Positions 8,396-15,777 of a stretch of DNA of 27,503 nt are shown here, in pieces. The notes under the pieces are model-generated. The model was not told the DNA's origin, did not search any database, and saw nothing but the letters and a program-made list of their open reading frames with translations. The position numbers and the translations under genes are program-made. The first letter of the stretch is position 1, and the number at the start of each line of letters is the position of its first letter. This DNA comes from Thioalkalivibrio nitratireducens (GTDB lineage: Bacteria; Pseudomonadota; Gammaproteobacteria; Ectothiorhodospirales; Ectothiorhodospiraceae). The stretch spans positions 1-27,503 of the forward strand of contig JAABSN010000023.1 of assembly GCA_011390385.1 (NCBI GenBank), read 5' to 3'.

Positions 8396-8773
8396 ATGCG
8401 GACAAATGGAGACCCTTTGACTCGGAATCACCCTCAATCTCGCGGGGACCTGCTGGAAGAGGCTGAGCTGTTCGACGCACCCGGCGGGGAATCGCTGCGC
8501 CTGCGCTTTCAGGGCCGGTTCGAAGGCCGGGTGGTGACGTGGCTGACCACACTGCAGGCCATCGGCAACCCGTGCAATACGGCCTACCCCGGCACCACCA
8601 CACCCAGCTACATCGAGGTGGGTGCGGACGGTCCCGACGGCATCCCGATCACTGCAGGTCTGCGGGTCGCCCGAATCGATCTCCCGACGGTACGCAAGGC
8701 GATGATCATGATTCGCGGCTACAAGGGACTCCGCCGCGGACGCTACGAATATGGTGGCGGAAGCGGGATCTGA
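8396..8773 (+). CDS. Small protein of unknown function
   Basis: A 125-residue frame from an ATG at 8396. The middle part (about 35-115) reads like a compact folded domain, with LRLRFQGRFEGRVVTWLTTL followed by YIEVGADGPDGIPITAGL and a basic C-terminus ending in a GRYEYGGGSG tail. I do not recognise a named family. No signal peptide or membrane segment is present. A TTG at 8417 has GGAG five bases upstream and may be the true start, giving 118 residues. Either start lies within 30 bases of element A, so its promoter is either inside the element or was displaced by it. The gene converges on the DUF3293-like gene with 7 bases between the stops. Reading frame length and composition support a real gene, but without homology evidence this is moderate. 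Confidence 0.55.
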   Translation: MRTNGDPLTRNHPQSRGDLLEEAELFDAPGGESLRLRFQGRFEGRVVTWLTTLQAIGNPCNTAYPGTTTPSYIEVGADGPDGIPITAGLRVARIDLPTVRKAMIMIRGYKGLRRGRYEYGGGSGI

Positions 8774-8780
8774 TGCGGGT

Positions 8781-9248
8781 TCACTCGTCGCGCTCAAGCC
8801 GTGCATCGTCATCACCGGCGGCCACGAACATTCGCGGGGGCCGACCCGGCTCCAGCCAGAGATAGGCGATCTGCCCGAATTCCCGTGCCAACCGGTGCAG
8901 CCGTTCGATCGGGATACCCGGGACCAGCAGACTCGTCTCGTCCGGCCATGCGCCAGTCGGGTCCGAGGCATAGCCGGGAAAGGCTTCAAGACCCTCGGCC
9001 TGGAGGATCTGCCAAAGGACCTCATGGCGGCGGAGATTGTCGAGAATCGCAAGCGATCGACTGCCCGGATTGAAGGCGGTAAGCCAGCCTGCAGGCCCGC
9101 GTTCACGCAGCCACGCGGCCAGCGGCTCCGGGACCGGGCAATCGACCCGGAAACGGCAGACCCGTGTGCCGACGGGAACGACATATTCGGCAGCACGATA
9201 AGCCGCGAGCAAAGCGGGATCCACCACCGCTGGAACTCTGGAAGACAT
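8781..9248 (-). CDS. DUF3293-like protein
   Basis: A 155-residue soluble protein starting MSSRVPAVVDPALLAAYRAAEY. The order of conserved features matches what I recall of DUF3293 proteins: an N-terminal AAYRA helix, then WLTAFNPGSR, a central LEAFPGYASDPTGAWPDE segment, and LLVPGIPIERLHRLAREFGQ near the end. The biochemical function of the family is unknown. The frame stays open upstream to 9350, but that extension is low in complexity and the ATG at 9248 gives the family-typical start. The ribosome binding site is weak (GGGGCG). It converges with the small gene at 8396-8773. Confidence 0.75.
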   Translation of the reverse strand: MSSRVPAVVDPALLAAYRAAEYVVPVGTRVCRFRVDCPVPEPLAAWLRERGPAGWLTAFNPGSRSLAILDNLRRHEVLWQILQAEGLEAFPGYASDPTGAWPDETSLLVPGIPIERLHRLAREFGQIAYLWLEPGRPPRMFVAAGDDDARLERDE

Positions 9249-9612
9249 GCTGCACGCCCCGCTCGGAGATTTCATCGAATCAGCAATGCGTGTCGGCGAC
9301 CCATCGCGCGGCCCCCAGACAGCCCATTGCTTTGCCTGAAGCATGCGCATTTCATGATCAGGAGGCCTATCGCAGCAACGAAATTCGACCTCGGTTCACG
9401 CTCCCGTACGGGCAGGATGGGTTGGAAACACTCCAATGATGCGCCACAAGAGAAGCGCTGATTAATGCGTCATCGCGAGGAGCGGAGCGACGCGGCGATC
9501 CATAAGGCATTGATTTCAAAGACTCCGCCTAGATTGCCGCGCTTCGCTCGCAATGACAAGTGCATTAGTCAGCGCTTCCCAAGAGGGAGCGGCATCGGTC
9601 AGAGAGGTGCAG
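9249..9612. other. Intergenic stretch holding palindromic element C
   Basis: These 364 bases lie between the 5' end of the DUF3293-like gene and the 3' end of the 90-residue protein gene. The right part contains element C (9452-9578). In the left 200 bases I see no convincing gene, only the probable promoter region of the DUF3293-like gene. Confidence 0.5.
9452..9578. repeat. Element C: 127-bp inverted-repeat element (GTCATTGCGAG type)
   Basis: The outer arms GAAGCGCTGATTAATGC (9452-9468) and GCATTAGTCAGCGCTTC (9562-9578) are inverted repeats with one mismatch over 17 bp. Inside them, a second inverted pair starts GTCATCGCGAG on the left and ends CTCGCAATGAC on the right. It continues into GCGGCGATC and GATTGCCGC. 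Repeats with the GTCATTGCGAG...GGCAATC consensus are scattered in many bacterial genomes and behave like REP or MITE elements. It encodes nothing. It is unrelated in sequence to elements A and B. Confidence 0.7.
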
Positions 9613-9885
9613 TCACGAGCCGGCAACCCTGGGAGGACGGCGTTGCGGGCGCATCGAAGGCTTGCGCCCCTTTGCTCCCCTGCCCCCGCCGGGCCGGGAT
9701 TCTCCGCCAGATGCAGCACCGTTCGGGCGGTTGCGCTTGTCCGCTTCGACAATCTGGTTCACTGCGGCCAGGGAGATTTCGAGCTCGTTCAATTCATCCC
9801 ATTCGGCCTCGCTGCGCCTGCTGTCCGGGATCGCCAACAGTTCCTGCAGACGGCGCCGCGGAGAGGCTGGTTGAGGTTCGTTCAT
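9613..9885 (-). CDS. Small charged protein of unknown function (90 residues)
   Basis: The ATG at 9885 is preceded by GAAGGAG eleven bases upstream, the best ribosome binding site of any reading in this area, so I use it in preference to a longer upstream frame. The N-terminal half, with RRLQELLAIPDSRRSEAEWD followed by a helical acidic stretch (LNELEISLAAVNQ), looks like a folded helical domain. The C-terminal 35 residues are disordered and very basic (Gly, Arg, Pro, Lys), which could bind nucleic acid. I believe similar short proteins occur in related gammaproteobacteria but cannot name a family. The gene stands alone between element C and the subtilase gene. Confidence 0.6.
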   Translation of the reverse strand: MNEPQPASPRRRLQELLAIPDSRRSEAEWDELNELEISLAAVNQIVEADKRNRPNGAASGGESRPGGGRGAKGRKPSMRPQRRPPRVAGS

Positions 9886-10183
9886 TACGGCGTTTTCTCC
9901 TTCTTCGTTACGGGAAAGCACGATCCATGCGCACGCGTCCGCGTGGTGACGGTTCGGCATGACAGCCGGATCTGCGCTTGAGGAGGCGGAGCACGGTTTC
10001 GGGGAACCGGGGGTATCAATACGCCCTTGCTCTTGCGGCCACGCATGGGTGGCCGATCGTTCGCTCCTGTGCGTAGTGTAGCCCCGCACGGGCAAAAAAG
10101 CCCATAATCCCCTGCCAATCAGCGACAGGCGAGAACGTGACTGCGTTACGGCGGCACTGGCTGCCCGACCGCCCGCAAACCCG
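9886..10183. other. Intergenic region downstream of the subtilase gene
   Basis: I see no gene here. A short GGGC-AAAAAA-GCCC hairpin lies near 10089-10102. It could be a weak terminator for the subtilase gene, although its U-tract would lie in the loop and not after the stem. The segment must also contain the promoter of the 90-residue protein gene. Confidence 0.3.
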
Positions 10184-12763
10184 TCAGCGCAAGGTCCGAG
10201 GCAAAGCGTCCGGCCCTGTCGACTCTGCACGGCCCAGGCCCATCGACGCGACGAAAGGTTCTGCCAAGCCACGGAACCCCACTGAAAAATCAAGGCCATC
10301 CAGATCGCGATCGACCCGCACACGCTCGAACAAAGCCAGCGTCGGGTAGGCCCCACAGGCCTCGCCCGGATCGCAGATCTGCCGGTCGTCGTTCATGTCG
10401 GTACCCGCGGCGATTCTGTATTCGCCCTCTGGCACATTTTCGAAGCCGTATGCGTATCTCCCGTCCACCAGATCCACGCCCTGCTCGGCAACACTCTCCC
10501 CCGTCTCGTCCAGCAACAGGACGTAGATGCGGCCGACGGTATCAACGGCCAGATCCGGAGCCGCGACACGCAGCAGGACGGGAATGTCCAGCGCCTGCTC
10601 CCCGGGCTCGGCCGTGACCCGGATCGTCGCCTCGTACCGACCATCCGCGAGACCGTCCCGCGCGACGCGGACCCGATAGGAGCCGAGCCCGGCTGAATCG
10701 ACGTTCGCAGGTCCGATGGCAAGCCAGGGGGCACCCGAGCCGACACTGGTAACCTGCAGCGTTCCGCCGCCGGCATTACGCAGGGACAACGCCAGCACTG
10801 TTTCGGTGAATCCGAACTCGAGCCGATCGGGAATCGCCGACAACCGCGGCGGAATCTCTTCCACAGCATCCCCACCAGCCGCCTCCAGAACCTTCAACGC
10901 ATTGATCTGCCCCCAGCCCGTTGCGCTGTCCCATCCGGCCGGGGCAATGTCGTCCGTGATCCGGCCCGACTCCATCCACTGCGCGAAAAGATCCGGCGCC
11001 AGGCCCGGTTGCACCGACCGGGCGAGGGCTGCCACCCCGGAGGCCACGGCGGTGGCCATCGAGGTTCCCTGGTAGAAGGCATAGACGGATTGCGGGGAGC
11101 CACTGGTATCGTCGACCAGAGTGCTCAGGATGCCATCCCCATAGCCATCACCGGTCCGGTCCACCCGCATGTCACCGCCGGGCGCCACGAAGTCGAGCGC
11201 ATCGCCAGAACTGCTGTAGGGCGCCCGCTGGTTCACCGCATCCGTGGCACCCACGGCGAACACGGCGGGATACGCGGCCGGGAAACCCACCTCCCCGCCG
11301 TCGTTTCCCGAAGCCGCGATCACGAAAATCCCCCGGTTGCGGATCTCCTGAAAGAAGTCCGCATGGGCCTGCACGAAGGAACCTCCACCGAGACTGAGAT
11401 TGATGACATCAGCCGGCCGCGCCGGCACCGACCCTGAATCGTTGTTCATGCCCGCCGCGTAGCGCACCCCCTGCAAGGTATCGTAGAGTGTGCCCCCATC
11501 CTCCCCCAGTGTTCGGACCGGCAGGATCCTGGCACCCCAGGAGACGCCGGCGACGCCCTTGAGATTATCGGTTGCAGCCGCAACCGTCCCCGCCACGTGG
11601 GTGCCGTGCCATGTACTCTGGCCCAGCCGGGACGGGTCCCCGGGGTCGGCGCCCCCGGCTCTGCCCCGAACGAAATCGTAGCCCGGCAGCAGTTGGCCGC
11701 TCAGGTCCTCATGCCCCAGGAAAACGCCGGTGTCGATGACCGCAACGACCACCTCGGCATCCGGTGCGCGACCGGTGCTGAGGTCCCAGGCCGCCGGCAA
11801 CCCGATGTTGTCATGAAACCATTGCAGTCCCTGCAGCGGGTCATTGGGCAACCGTTGCGGGTGCATCAGGAAATTGGGGGAAACCGTGGCGATTTCCGAC
11901 CGCGCGCGCAGCGCCTTGATCACCAGCAATGTCTGATAACGTTCCTCCAGTTCGTCACTTGCCCAGCGCAGCCAGTCGGTCGATCCGGGGCGCCATCCCG
12001 ACAGCGCCTCCAGTACCTCGCCCGCCTGGCTTTCGGGAACGCGCCAAAGTTGTTCTCGATCAGGGCCTCCGGCGACACTCCGCAATCCGGATGCCTGCAC
12101 AGCCACCGCTTGCGGGAGCATGGCGTCAGAGTGGGTCCGGACGATCATGTCACCAGCCACGAAGGCATCCGACACACGGGGACCGCGGTGGCGATCCCCC
12201 ACCGTCAGTGGACGCGCTGAATCCAGTCGCAATGTGTAATTGCCACGTCCGGACTCGGCGCGCACTTCGACAAGATACCGGCCGTCTTCAGGCGCCGAAA
12301 GGCTCCTCCGCGCGGAGGGCACGAGCGGAAAATCCGATGCAAGCAGCGACGCATCGATCGCCAAACCGTCCTGGTTGTAGAGATACAGGTGGAGATCGAG
12401 ACCAGATCCGTCGGGAAAGTCCAGAACGATCCGTTGCCCGGCCTGCAGATGAACATCGAAAAAATCCGCCACATCGCCAGCGGTGCCAAACCGGCTCACG
12501 GTACCCGGTGCAGCCACGAAACCACCGACGATCGCCGGAGCCACGATCACTTGCGCCTCGTCCACGTGGTTGTTCGACACCCGGGGCGTCTCCGGATCGT
12601 TGGTGTCGGAATCGACGCGGTTCAACGCGTCCGGCGTGATCGAGCCCTCCACGGTAAAGCCCGTGCGCTCGTCCCGATCACTGCCGCCCCCGCCACAAGC
12701 GGCCAGCAATAAACCGATGATCAGGGTGGTGAAGACGGTCCTGGCCCAATTGTTCAGCTTCAT
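10184..12763 (-). CDS. Secreted subtilisin-like (S8) serine protease, predicted lipoprotein
   Basis: The ATG at 12763 (GAGAGGG eight bases upstream) gives 859 residues starting with a lipoprotein signal, with lipobox LLAAC and lipidated Cys at 23, followed by a Gly/Asp linker. A PPC-type beta domain follows at about 85-181. Next is a propeptide-like region at about 200-305, then the peptidase S8 domain. The catalytic triad is visible: Asp344 (VIDTG), His386 (HGTHVAG) and Ser568 (GTSMA), with oxyanion-hole Asn487 (ASGND). After the catalytic domain come a BACON/Ig-like segment and a C-terminal beta domain containing DMNDDRQICDPGEACG, a possible calcium-binding loop. The protein is expected on the cell surface or in the periplasm, where it would degrade proteins. 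It is divergent from a rhomboid gene. The substrate is unknown. Confidence 0.9.
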   Translation of the reverse strand: MKLNNWARTVFTTLIIGLLLAACGGGGSDRDERTGFTVEGSITPDALNRVDSDTNDPETPRVSNNHVDEAQVIVAPAIVGGFVAAPGTVSRFGTAGDVADFFDVHLQAGQRIVLDFPDGSGLDLHLYLYNQDGLAIDASLLASDFPLVPSARRSLSAPEDGRYLVEVRAESGRGNYTLRLDSARPLTVGDRHRGPRVSDAFVAGDMIVRTHSDAMLPQAVAVQASGLRSVAGGPDREQLWRVPESQAGEVLEALSGWRPGSTDWLRWASDELEERYQTLLVIKALRARSEIATVSPNFLMHPQRLPNDPLQGLQWFHDNIGLPAAWDLSTGRAPDAEVVVAVIDTGVFLGHEDLSGQLLPGYDFVRGRAGGADPGDPSRLGQSTWHGTHVAGTVAAATDNLKGVAGVSWGARILPVRTLGEDGGTLYDTLQGVRYAAGMNNDSGSVPARPADVINLSLGGGSFVQAHADFFQEIRNRGIFVIAASGNDGGEVGFPAAYPAVFAVGATDAVNQRAPYSSSGDALDFVAPGGDMRVDRTGDGYGDGILSTLVDDTSGSPQSVYAFYQGTSMATAVASGVAALARSVQPGLAPDLFAQWMESGRITDDIAPAGWDSATGWGQINALKVLEAAGGDAVEEIPPRLSAIPDRLEFGFTETVLALSLRNAGGGTLQVTSVGSGAPWLAIGPANVDSAGLGSYRVRVARDGLADGRYEATIRVTAEPGEQALDIPVLLRVAAPDLAVDTVGRIYVLLLDETGESVAEQGVDLVDGRYAYGFENVPEGEYRIAAGTDMNDDRQICDPGEACGAYPTLALFERVRVDRDLDGLDFSVGFRGLAEPFVASMGLGRAESTGPDALPRTLR

Positions 12764-12976
12764 GCCGTTGGCCCTCTCAAGGGTACGTGTCGCGCGGGAT
12801 GCGGGATCATGTGTGAGCAGGCATTCTGCAGGGTTTGCGAGCGGGGGGCGAACCCCGGAGCGGAGCCCCGCCCACCCACGGAAATGACAGCATCGCAACC
12901 TTGCCGCGCCAGGTTTCACTGGTCATTGGAGCATCGCGCTTGCCTGCAGTTCCTTGACCGCCGTATGTTGGCCCCA
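12764..12976. promoter_or_regulatory. Divergent promoter region between subtilase and rhomboid genes
   Basis: These 213 bases should hold promoters for both divergent protease genes. A GC-rich imperfect palindrome is visible around 12841-12880 (GCGGGGGGCGAACCCC, then GGAGCGGAGCCCCGCCC). I cannot assign -10 and -35 boxes with confidence. Confidence 0.25.
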
Positions 12977-13588
12977 ATGGACGACTCTTCGCACTCCACG
13001 GCGAACGACGGGCAGTATCGACTGCTGGCCCGCCTGGGCGCGGCGCTCCTCTGGCCCTTGCTGGGCGTATCCACGCTTTGGCTGATCACCGCGATTCAAG
13101 GCCTCACCGGGATCGACTACGTATCGCTGGGAATCCTCCCACGAACACTATCCGGCCTTCCCGGGGTGGTGACCGCGCCCCTGATTCACGAATCATGGAG
13201 CCACCTGCTGTCCAACAGCGCGCCGCTGCTCGGCCTTGGCATCATCGCAATGTATGGGTACCCGAATGCCACCCGCAACGCGGTTCCACTGATCTGGCTC
13301 CTGAGTGGCCTCGGTGTCTGGGTGCTCGGTCGGGAGAGCTTTCACATCGGCATCAGCGGACTCACTCATGGACTCATGTTCTTCGTGATCATGATCGGAT
13401 TCATCCGCCGCGACGCACTGTCCATCGCTCTGGCGCTGATCGTTTTCGTGTTGTTCGGAGGGATGGCCTGGGGCGTGATCCCAGGCAAGCCCGCCGTATC
13501 CTACGAATACCACCTCTTCGGCGCCATGGCAGGCGTTGTGTCCGCGATGATGCTGCACCGGCTCGATCCGAGGCCGATCCGAACCTGA
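12977..13588 (+). CDS. Rhomboid family intramembrane serine protease
   Basis: A 203-residue protein with about six hydrophobic segments. The rhomboid signatures are present: HESWSHLLSN (71-80), whose His76 and Asn80 correspond to the oxyanion residues of GlpG, GISG (125-128) with nucleophile Ser127, and EYHLFG with catalytic His179 in the last segment. It is therefore probably an active intramembrane protease of the inner membrane. It has no cytosolic N-terminal domain like that of GlpG. The ATG at 12977 is chosen because the hydrophobic core follows soon after; an ATG at 12965 is also possible, and neither has a strong ribosome binding site. The subtilase gene is divergent. A functional link between the two proteases is only a suggestion. 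Confidence 0.88.
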   Translation: MDDSSHSTANDGQYRLLARLGAALLWPLLGVSTLWLITAIQGLTGIDYVSLGILPRTLSGLPGVVTAPLIHESWSHLLSNSAPLLGLGIIAMYGYPNATRNAVPLIWLLSGLGVWVLGRESFHIGISGLTHGLMFFVIMIGFIRRDALSIALALIVFVLFGGMAWGVIPGKPAVSYEYHLFGAMAGVVSAMMLHRLDPRPIRT

Positions 13589-13690
13589 CGGCGACAAAGG
13601 CCCGAGAACGAAGGCGTCACTATCGTTCATGAACCGCATCCTGTCGATCCGATGGAACCGGAAAGGAGCCCCCGGTCCGGCAACGAATCC

Positions 13691-14608
13691 TCAGTCGCTT
13701 GGCGGCACCGCGTTCCCGATGGGCTCCAGGGCACGAAGATAGATCACCAGCGCACGCCGATCCTCATCGGTCAGGTGGCTGGTACCTTCGCTGATCACGT
13801 CACCCATTGCCCCGCCGGCAAAATCCCCGTCCGGATCCATGCCCAGGTCGAGATAGCGCACCAGGTGTCCCGCGCGCCAGCGCCCGATTCCGGTGTCACG
13901 ATCCGGCGTGATGTTCGGTGCCACATCACCACCGCCCAATCGACCGCCCGCATAAAGCAGGCGCGGGTTCAGTCCCCCCGTCCAAGTCCGTGGCGAATGA
14001 CATTCGGCGCAGTGCACAACCGCTTGCGACAGGTAGGCCCCGCGGTTCCACTCAGCGGAGGCGTTGGGGCTGGGCTCGAACTCGGCGGGACGGAAGTGGA
14101 GGAACCTCCAGACACGCAATCCCGGGCGGAATGCGGCATACCACGCGAGTTCGTGGCTGCGGTTCTCCCGCCGCACCGGTTCCACGGTCTGCAGGTAAGC
14201 CCAGATGGCAGTGATATCGTCGTACCGCATCCGGCTGAACGAAGTGTAGGGAAAGGCGGGGTAGTAATGCCCGCCTCCCGGCCTGATTCCGTACCGTAGC
14301 GCCTGTACGAAGTCCTGCTCGCTCCAGAGCCCGATCCCCGTTTCGGGGTCGGGAGTGATATTGGGCCCGTAGAAGGTCCCAAACGGCGTCTCGATGGCCC
14401 GCCCGCCCGCAAGAAACGGGGCATCGTCCGCCTTTTCGGTGTGGCAGGAGACACAACCGCCCGCACGCAGGAGGTACTCGCCCTCACGCTCCTGTTCCGA
14501 TGCCCCGAGATCGCTGGTCAGCCCAGGGGCGAATACCAGACCAAGGCAGATCAGAAACGGGATACCGGCAATCCGCGCCCGCCTCCCGAACTGGCAAACC
14601 CACAGCAT
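13691..14608 (-). CDS. Periplasmic diheme cytochrome c
   Basis: A 305-residue protein with an N-terminal signal segment (hydrophobic at about 13-30) and two covalent heme sites: CVSCH (C52, C55, H56) and CAECH (C200, C203, H204). The two halves are an internal duplication. Each heme site is followed by an NITPD....GIG.W motif (around 83 and 236) and a later Met-containing loop that can supply the sixth ligand. This layout is typical of the cytochrome subunits that take electrons from periplasmic dehydrogenases. No dehydrogenase gene is adjacent. It lies 11 bases after the cytochrome c' gene and is probably cotranscribed with it. The ATG at 14608 is preferred over a GTG at 14659 that would overlap the upstream gene. 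Confidence 0.87.
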   Translation of the reverse strand: MLWVCQFGRRARIAGIPFLICLGLVFAPGLTSDLGASEQEREGEYLLRAGGCVSCHTEKADDAPFLAGGRAIETPFGTFYGPNITPDPETGIGLWSEQDFVQALRYGIRPGGGHYYPAFPYTSFSRMRYDDITAIWAYLQTVEPVRRENRSHELAWYAAFRPGLRVWRFLHFRPAEFEPSPNASAEWNRGAYLSQAVVHCAECHSPRTWTGGLNPRLLYAGGRLGGGDVAPNITPDRDTGIGRWRAGHLVRYLDLGMDPDGDFAGGAMGDVISEGTSHLTDEDRRALVIYLRALEPIGNAVPPSD

Positions 14609-14619
14609 GGCCGGAGCCG

Positions 14620-15093
14620 TCAGTCGCGGTGCCGGAAATCTTCGTGACAGGACCTGCACGATTGGCCGAGGTCACGGAACGCACTCCTGACCACGGTCTC
14701 ATCGCCCTGCTCGACGGCCTCCAGCAATGCGATGGCTGCCTCGTGATTCTCACGCGAGCGCTCGGCAAATTTCTCCGGCTCTTCCCAGATCGATGGCAGT
14801 GCGTCCGTTTCGCCGAAATCCGAGCCTTCGGGAAACAGGGACGGAATATCCTGTGTGGCATCGACCAGGAAACGCACGTGCATCAGAAGATTTTCGCCAA
14901 AATCGGCGCCGTCGATGACGATGGCCGCGGTAGACGCCATATTGCCCCCGATCGCGCCCATGACTCCCTGTCGGTAATCAATCGTCACCTCCCCTCCCAT
15001 GTCGAAGGCTGGCAGATTTCCCGACGCGCCCAGACCAACGGTCAGCGCGGCGCCGACGAGCAGCTTCCTGACGTTCATACGTTTGATCTTCAT
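14620..15093 (-). CDS. Cytochrome c' (class II, four-helix bundle)
   Basis: A 157-residue periplasmic protein with a cleavable signal (about 1-29, ending near LPAF). The single heme site CRSCH is at the C-terminus (C146, C149, H150), the hallmark of cytochrome c'. The early YRQGVMGAIGGNM (40-52) is the usual first-helix signature, in which the Arg/Gln-Xn-Met region lines the distal heme face. Cytochromes c' bind NO and CO at a five-coordinate heme and are linked to protection from nitric oxide. The ATG at 15093 has GGAGG eight bases upstream. It is followed at 11 bases by the diheme cytochrome gene, so the two may form an electron transfer pair. Confidence 0.9.
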   Translation of the reverse strand: MKIKRMNVRKLLVGAALTVGLGASGNLPAFDMGGEVTIDYRQGVMGAIGGNMASTAAIVIDGADFGENLLMHVRFLVDATQDIPSLFPEGSDFGETDALPSIWEEPEKFAERSRENHEAAIALLEAVEQGDETVVRSAFRDLGQSCRSCHEDFRHRD

Positions 15094-15777
15094 GGCAAAT
15101 TCCTCCGGTAAGGTCGCGGTTGGCTGGCTCCGTTCTTCACGTGCGCGGGATCAGCGGAGGTCGTGCCCGCGCTGGAACCCGCAACGCGCCTGACCATACC
15201 ACGGAGCTTCGCGGCACCGGAATAGCGGAAGCCCCGATCGGGGAGGTGTACGAATCGATTGCGGTACCGAAACCCCTGGTTCACGCCCTGACAGGCGCAA
15301 GTCATTCCTCCTGTCCACGCAGCGCCCTTTTGGTCTAGACTCGCAAGCGTGGGCGATAAGCCCGTTCCCTCCCGGGTTCGAACGATCTCGGGCGAAACTG
15401 TTGCCTGCGGCCCGGCGCTGCGGATTCCGGGTCTCCGAATAACGTGTGCAACCGGGACGAAGCGATGACCGCTCCCGTCTGGCCGGAGGAAGATGTGCAG
15501 CGCAAGAGACCCTGGCAACTGCGGGACCCGAACAGGACCCGGCACGTGCAGTGAGAACCAGGCGTGATTCCGACACACCATGGATCGGTTGTAGAATGGG
15601 CCCCGACCGCCAGGGAGGCATATCCCGAACCGTTCCCCGGAGCCTGCGGGGTACAGCGGTGAGGGTTTCGAACGGACCATCGCGGAGTGAACACATGCAC
15701 GAGCCGCAGACAATGCCGGGCAGGCAGCCGCCGGTTCTTCCGCGACACCGAAGGATTTCGGATGACCGGAGATCCGG
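15094..15777. other. 684-bp gene-free stretch between cytochrome c' and GGDEF genes
   Basis: No reading frame here has the composition or ribosome binding sites of a real gene. The left end must contain the promoter of the cytochrome pair. On the plus strand TTCCGA (15568-15573) and TAGAAT (15592-15597), spaced by 18 bases, form a possible sigma-70 promoter for the GGDEF gene, with a 5' leader of about 170 bases. The middle (about 15150-15550) has no recognisable content. It is the longest gene-free stretch in the window. Confidence 0.4.

Noticed and set aside
9613..10356. A 247-codon minus-strand frame including the 90-residue protein
   Set aside because: Only the part from 9885 has a good ribosome binding site and protein-like composition; the upstream part overlaps the 3' end of the subtilase gene and looks random.
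12764..12919. N-terminal extension of the subtilase to an upstream start
   Set aside because: The extension would bury the lipoprotein signal, which fits perfectly from the ATG at 12763 with its own ribosome binding site.
15374..15383. GGGTTCGAAC, resembling a tRNA T-loop
   Set aside because: The bases on either side do not form the T-stem, and no acceptor or anticodon stem can be drawn around it.
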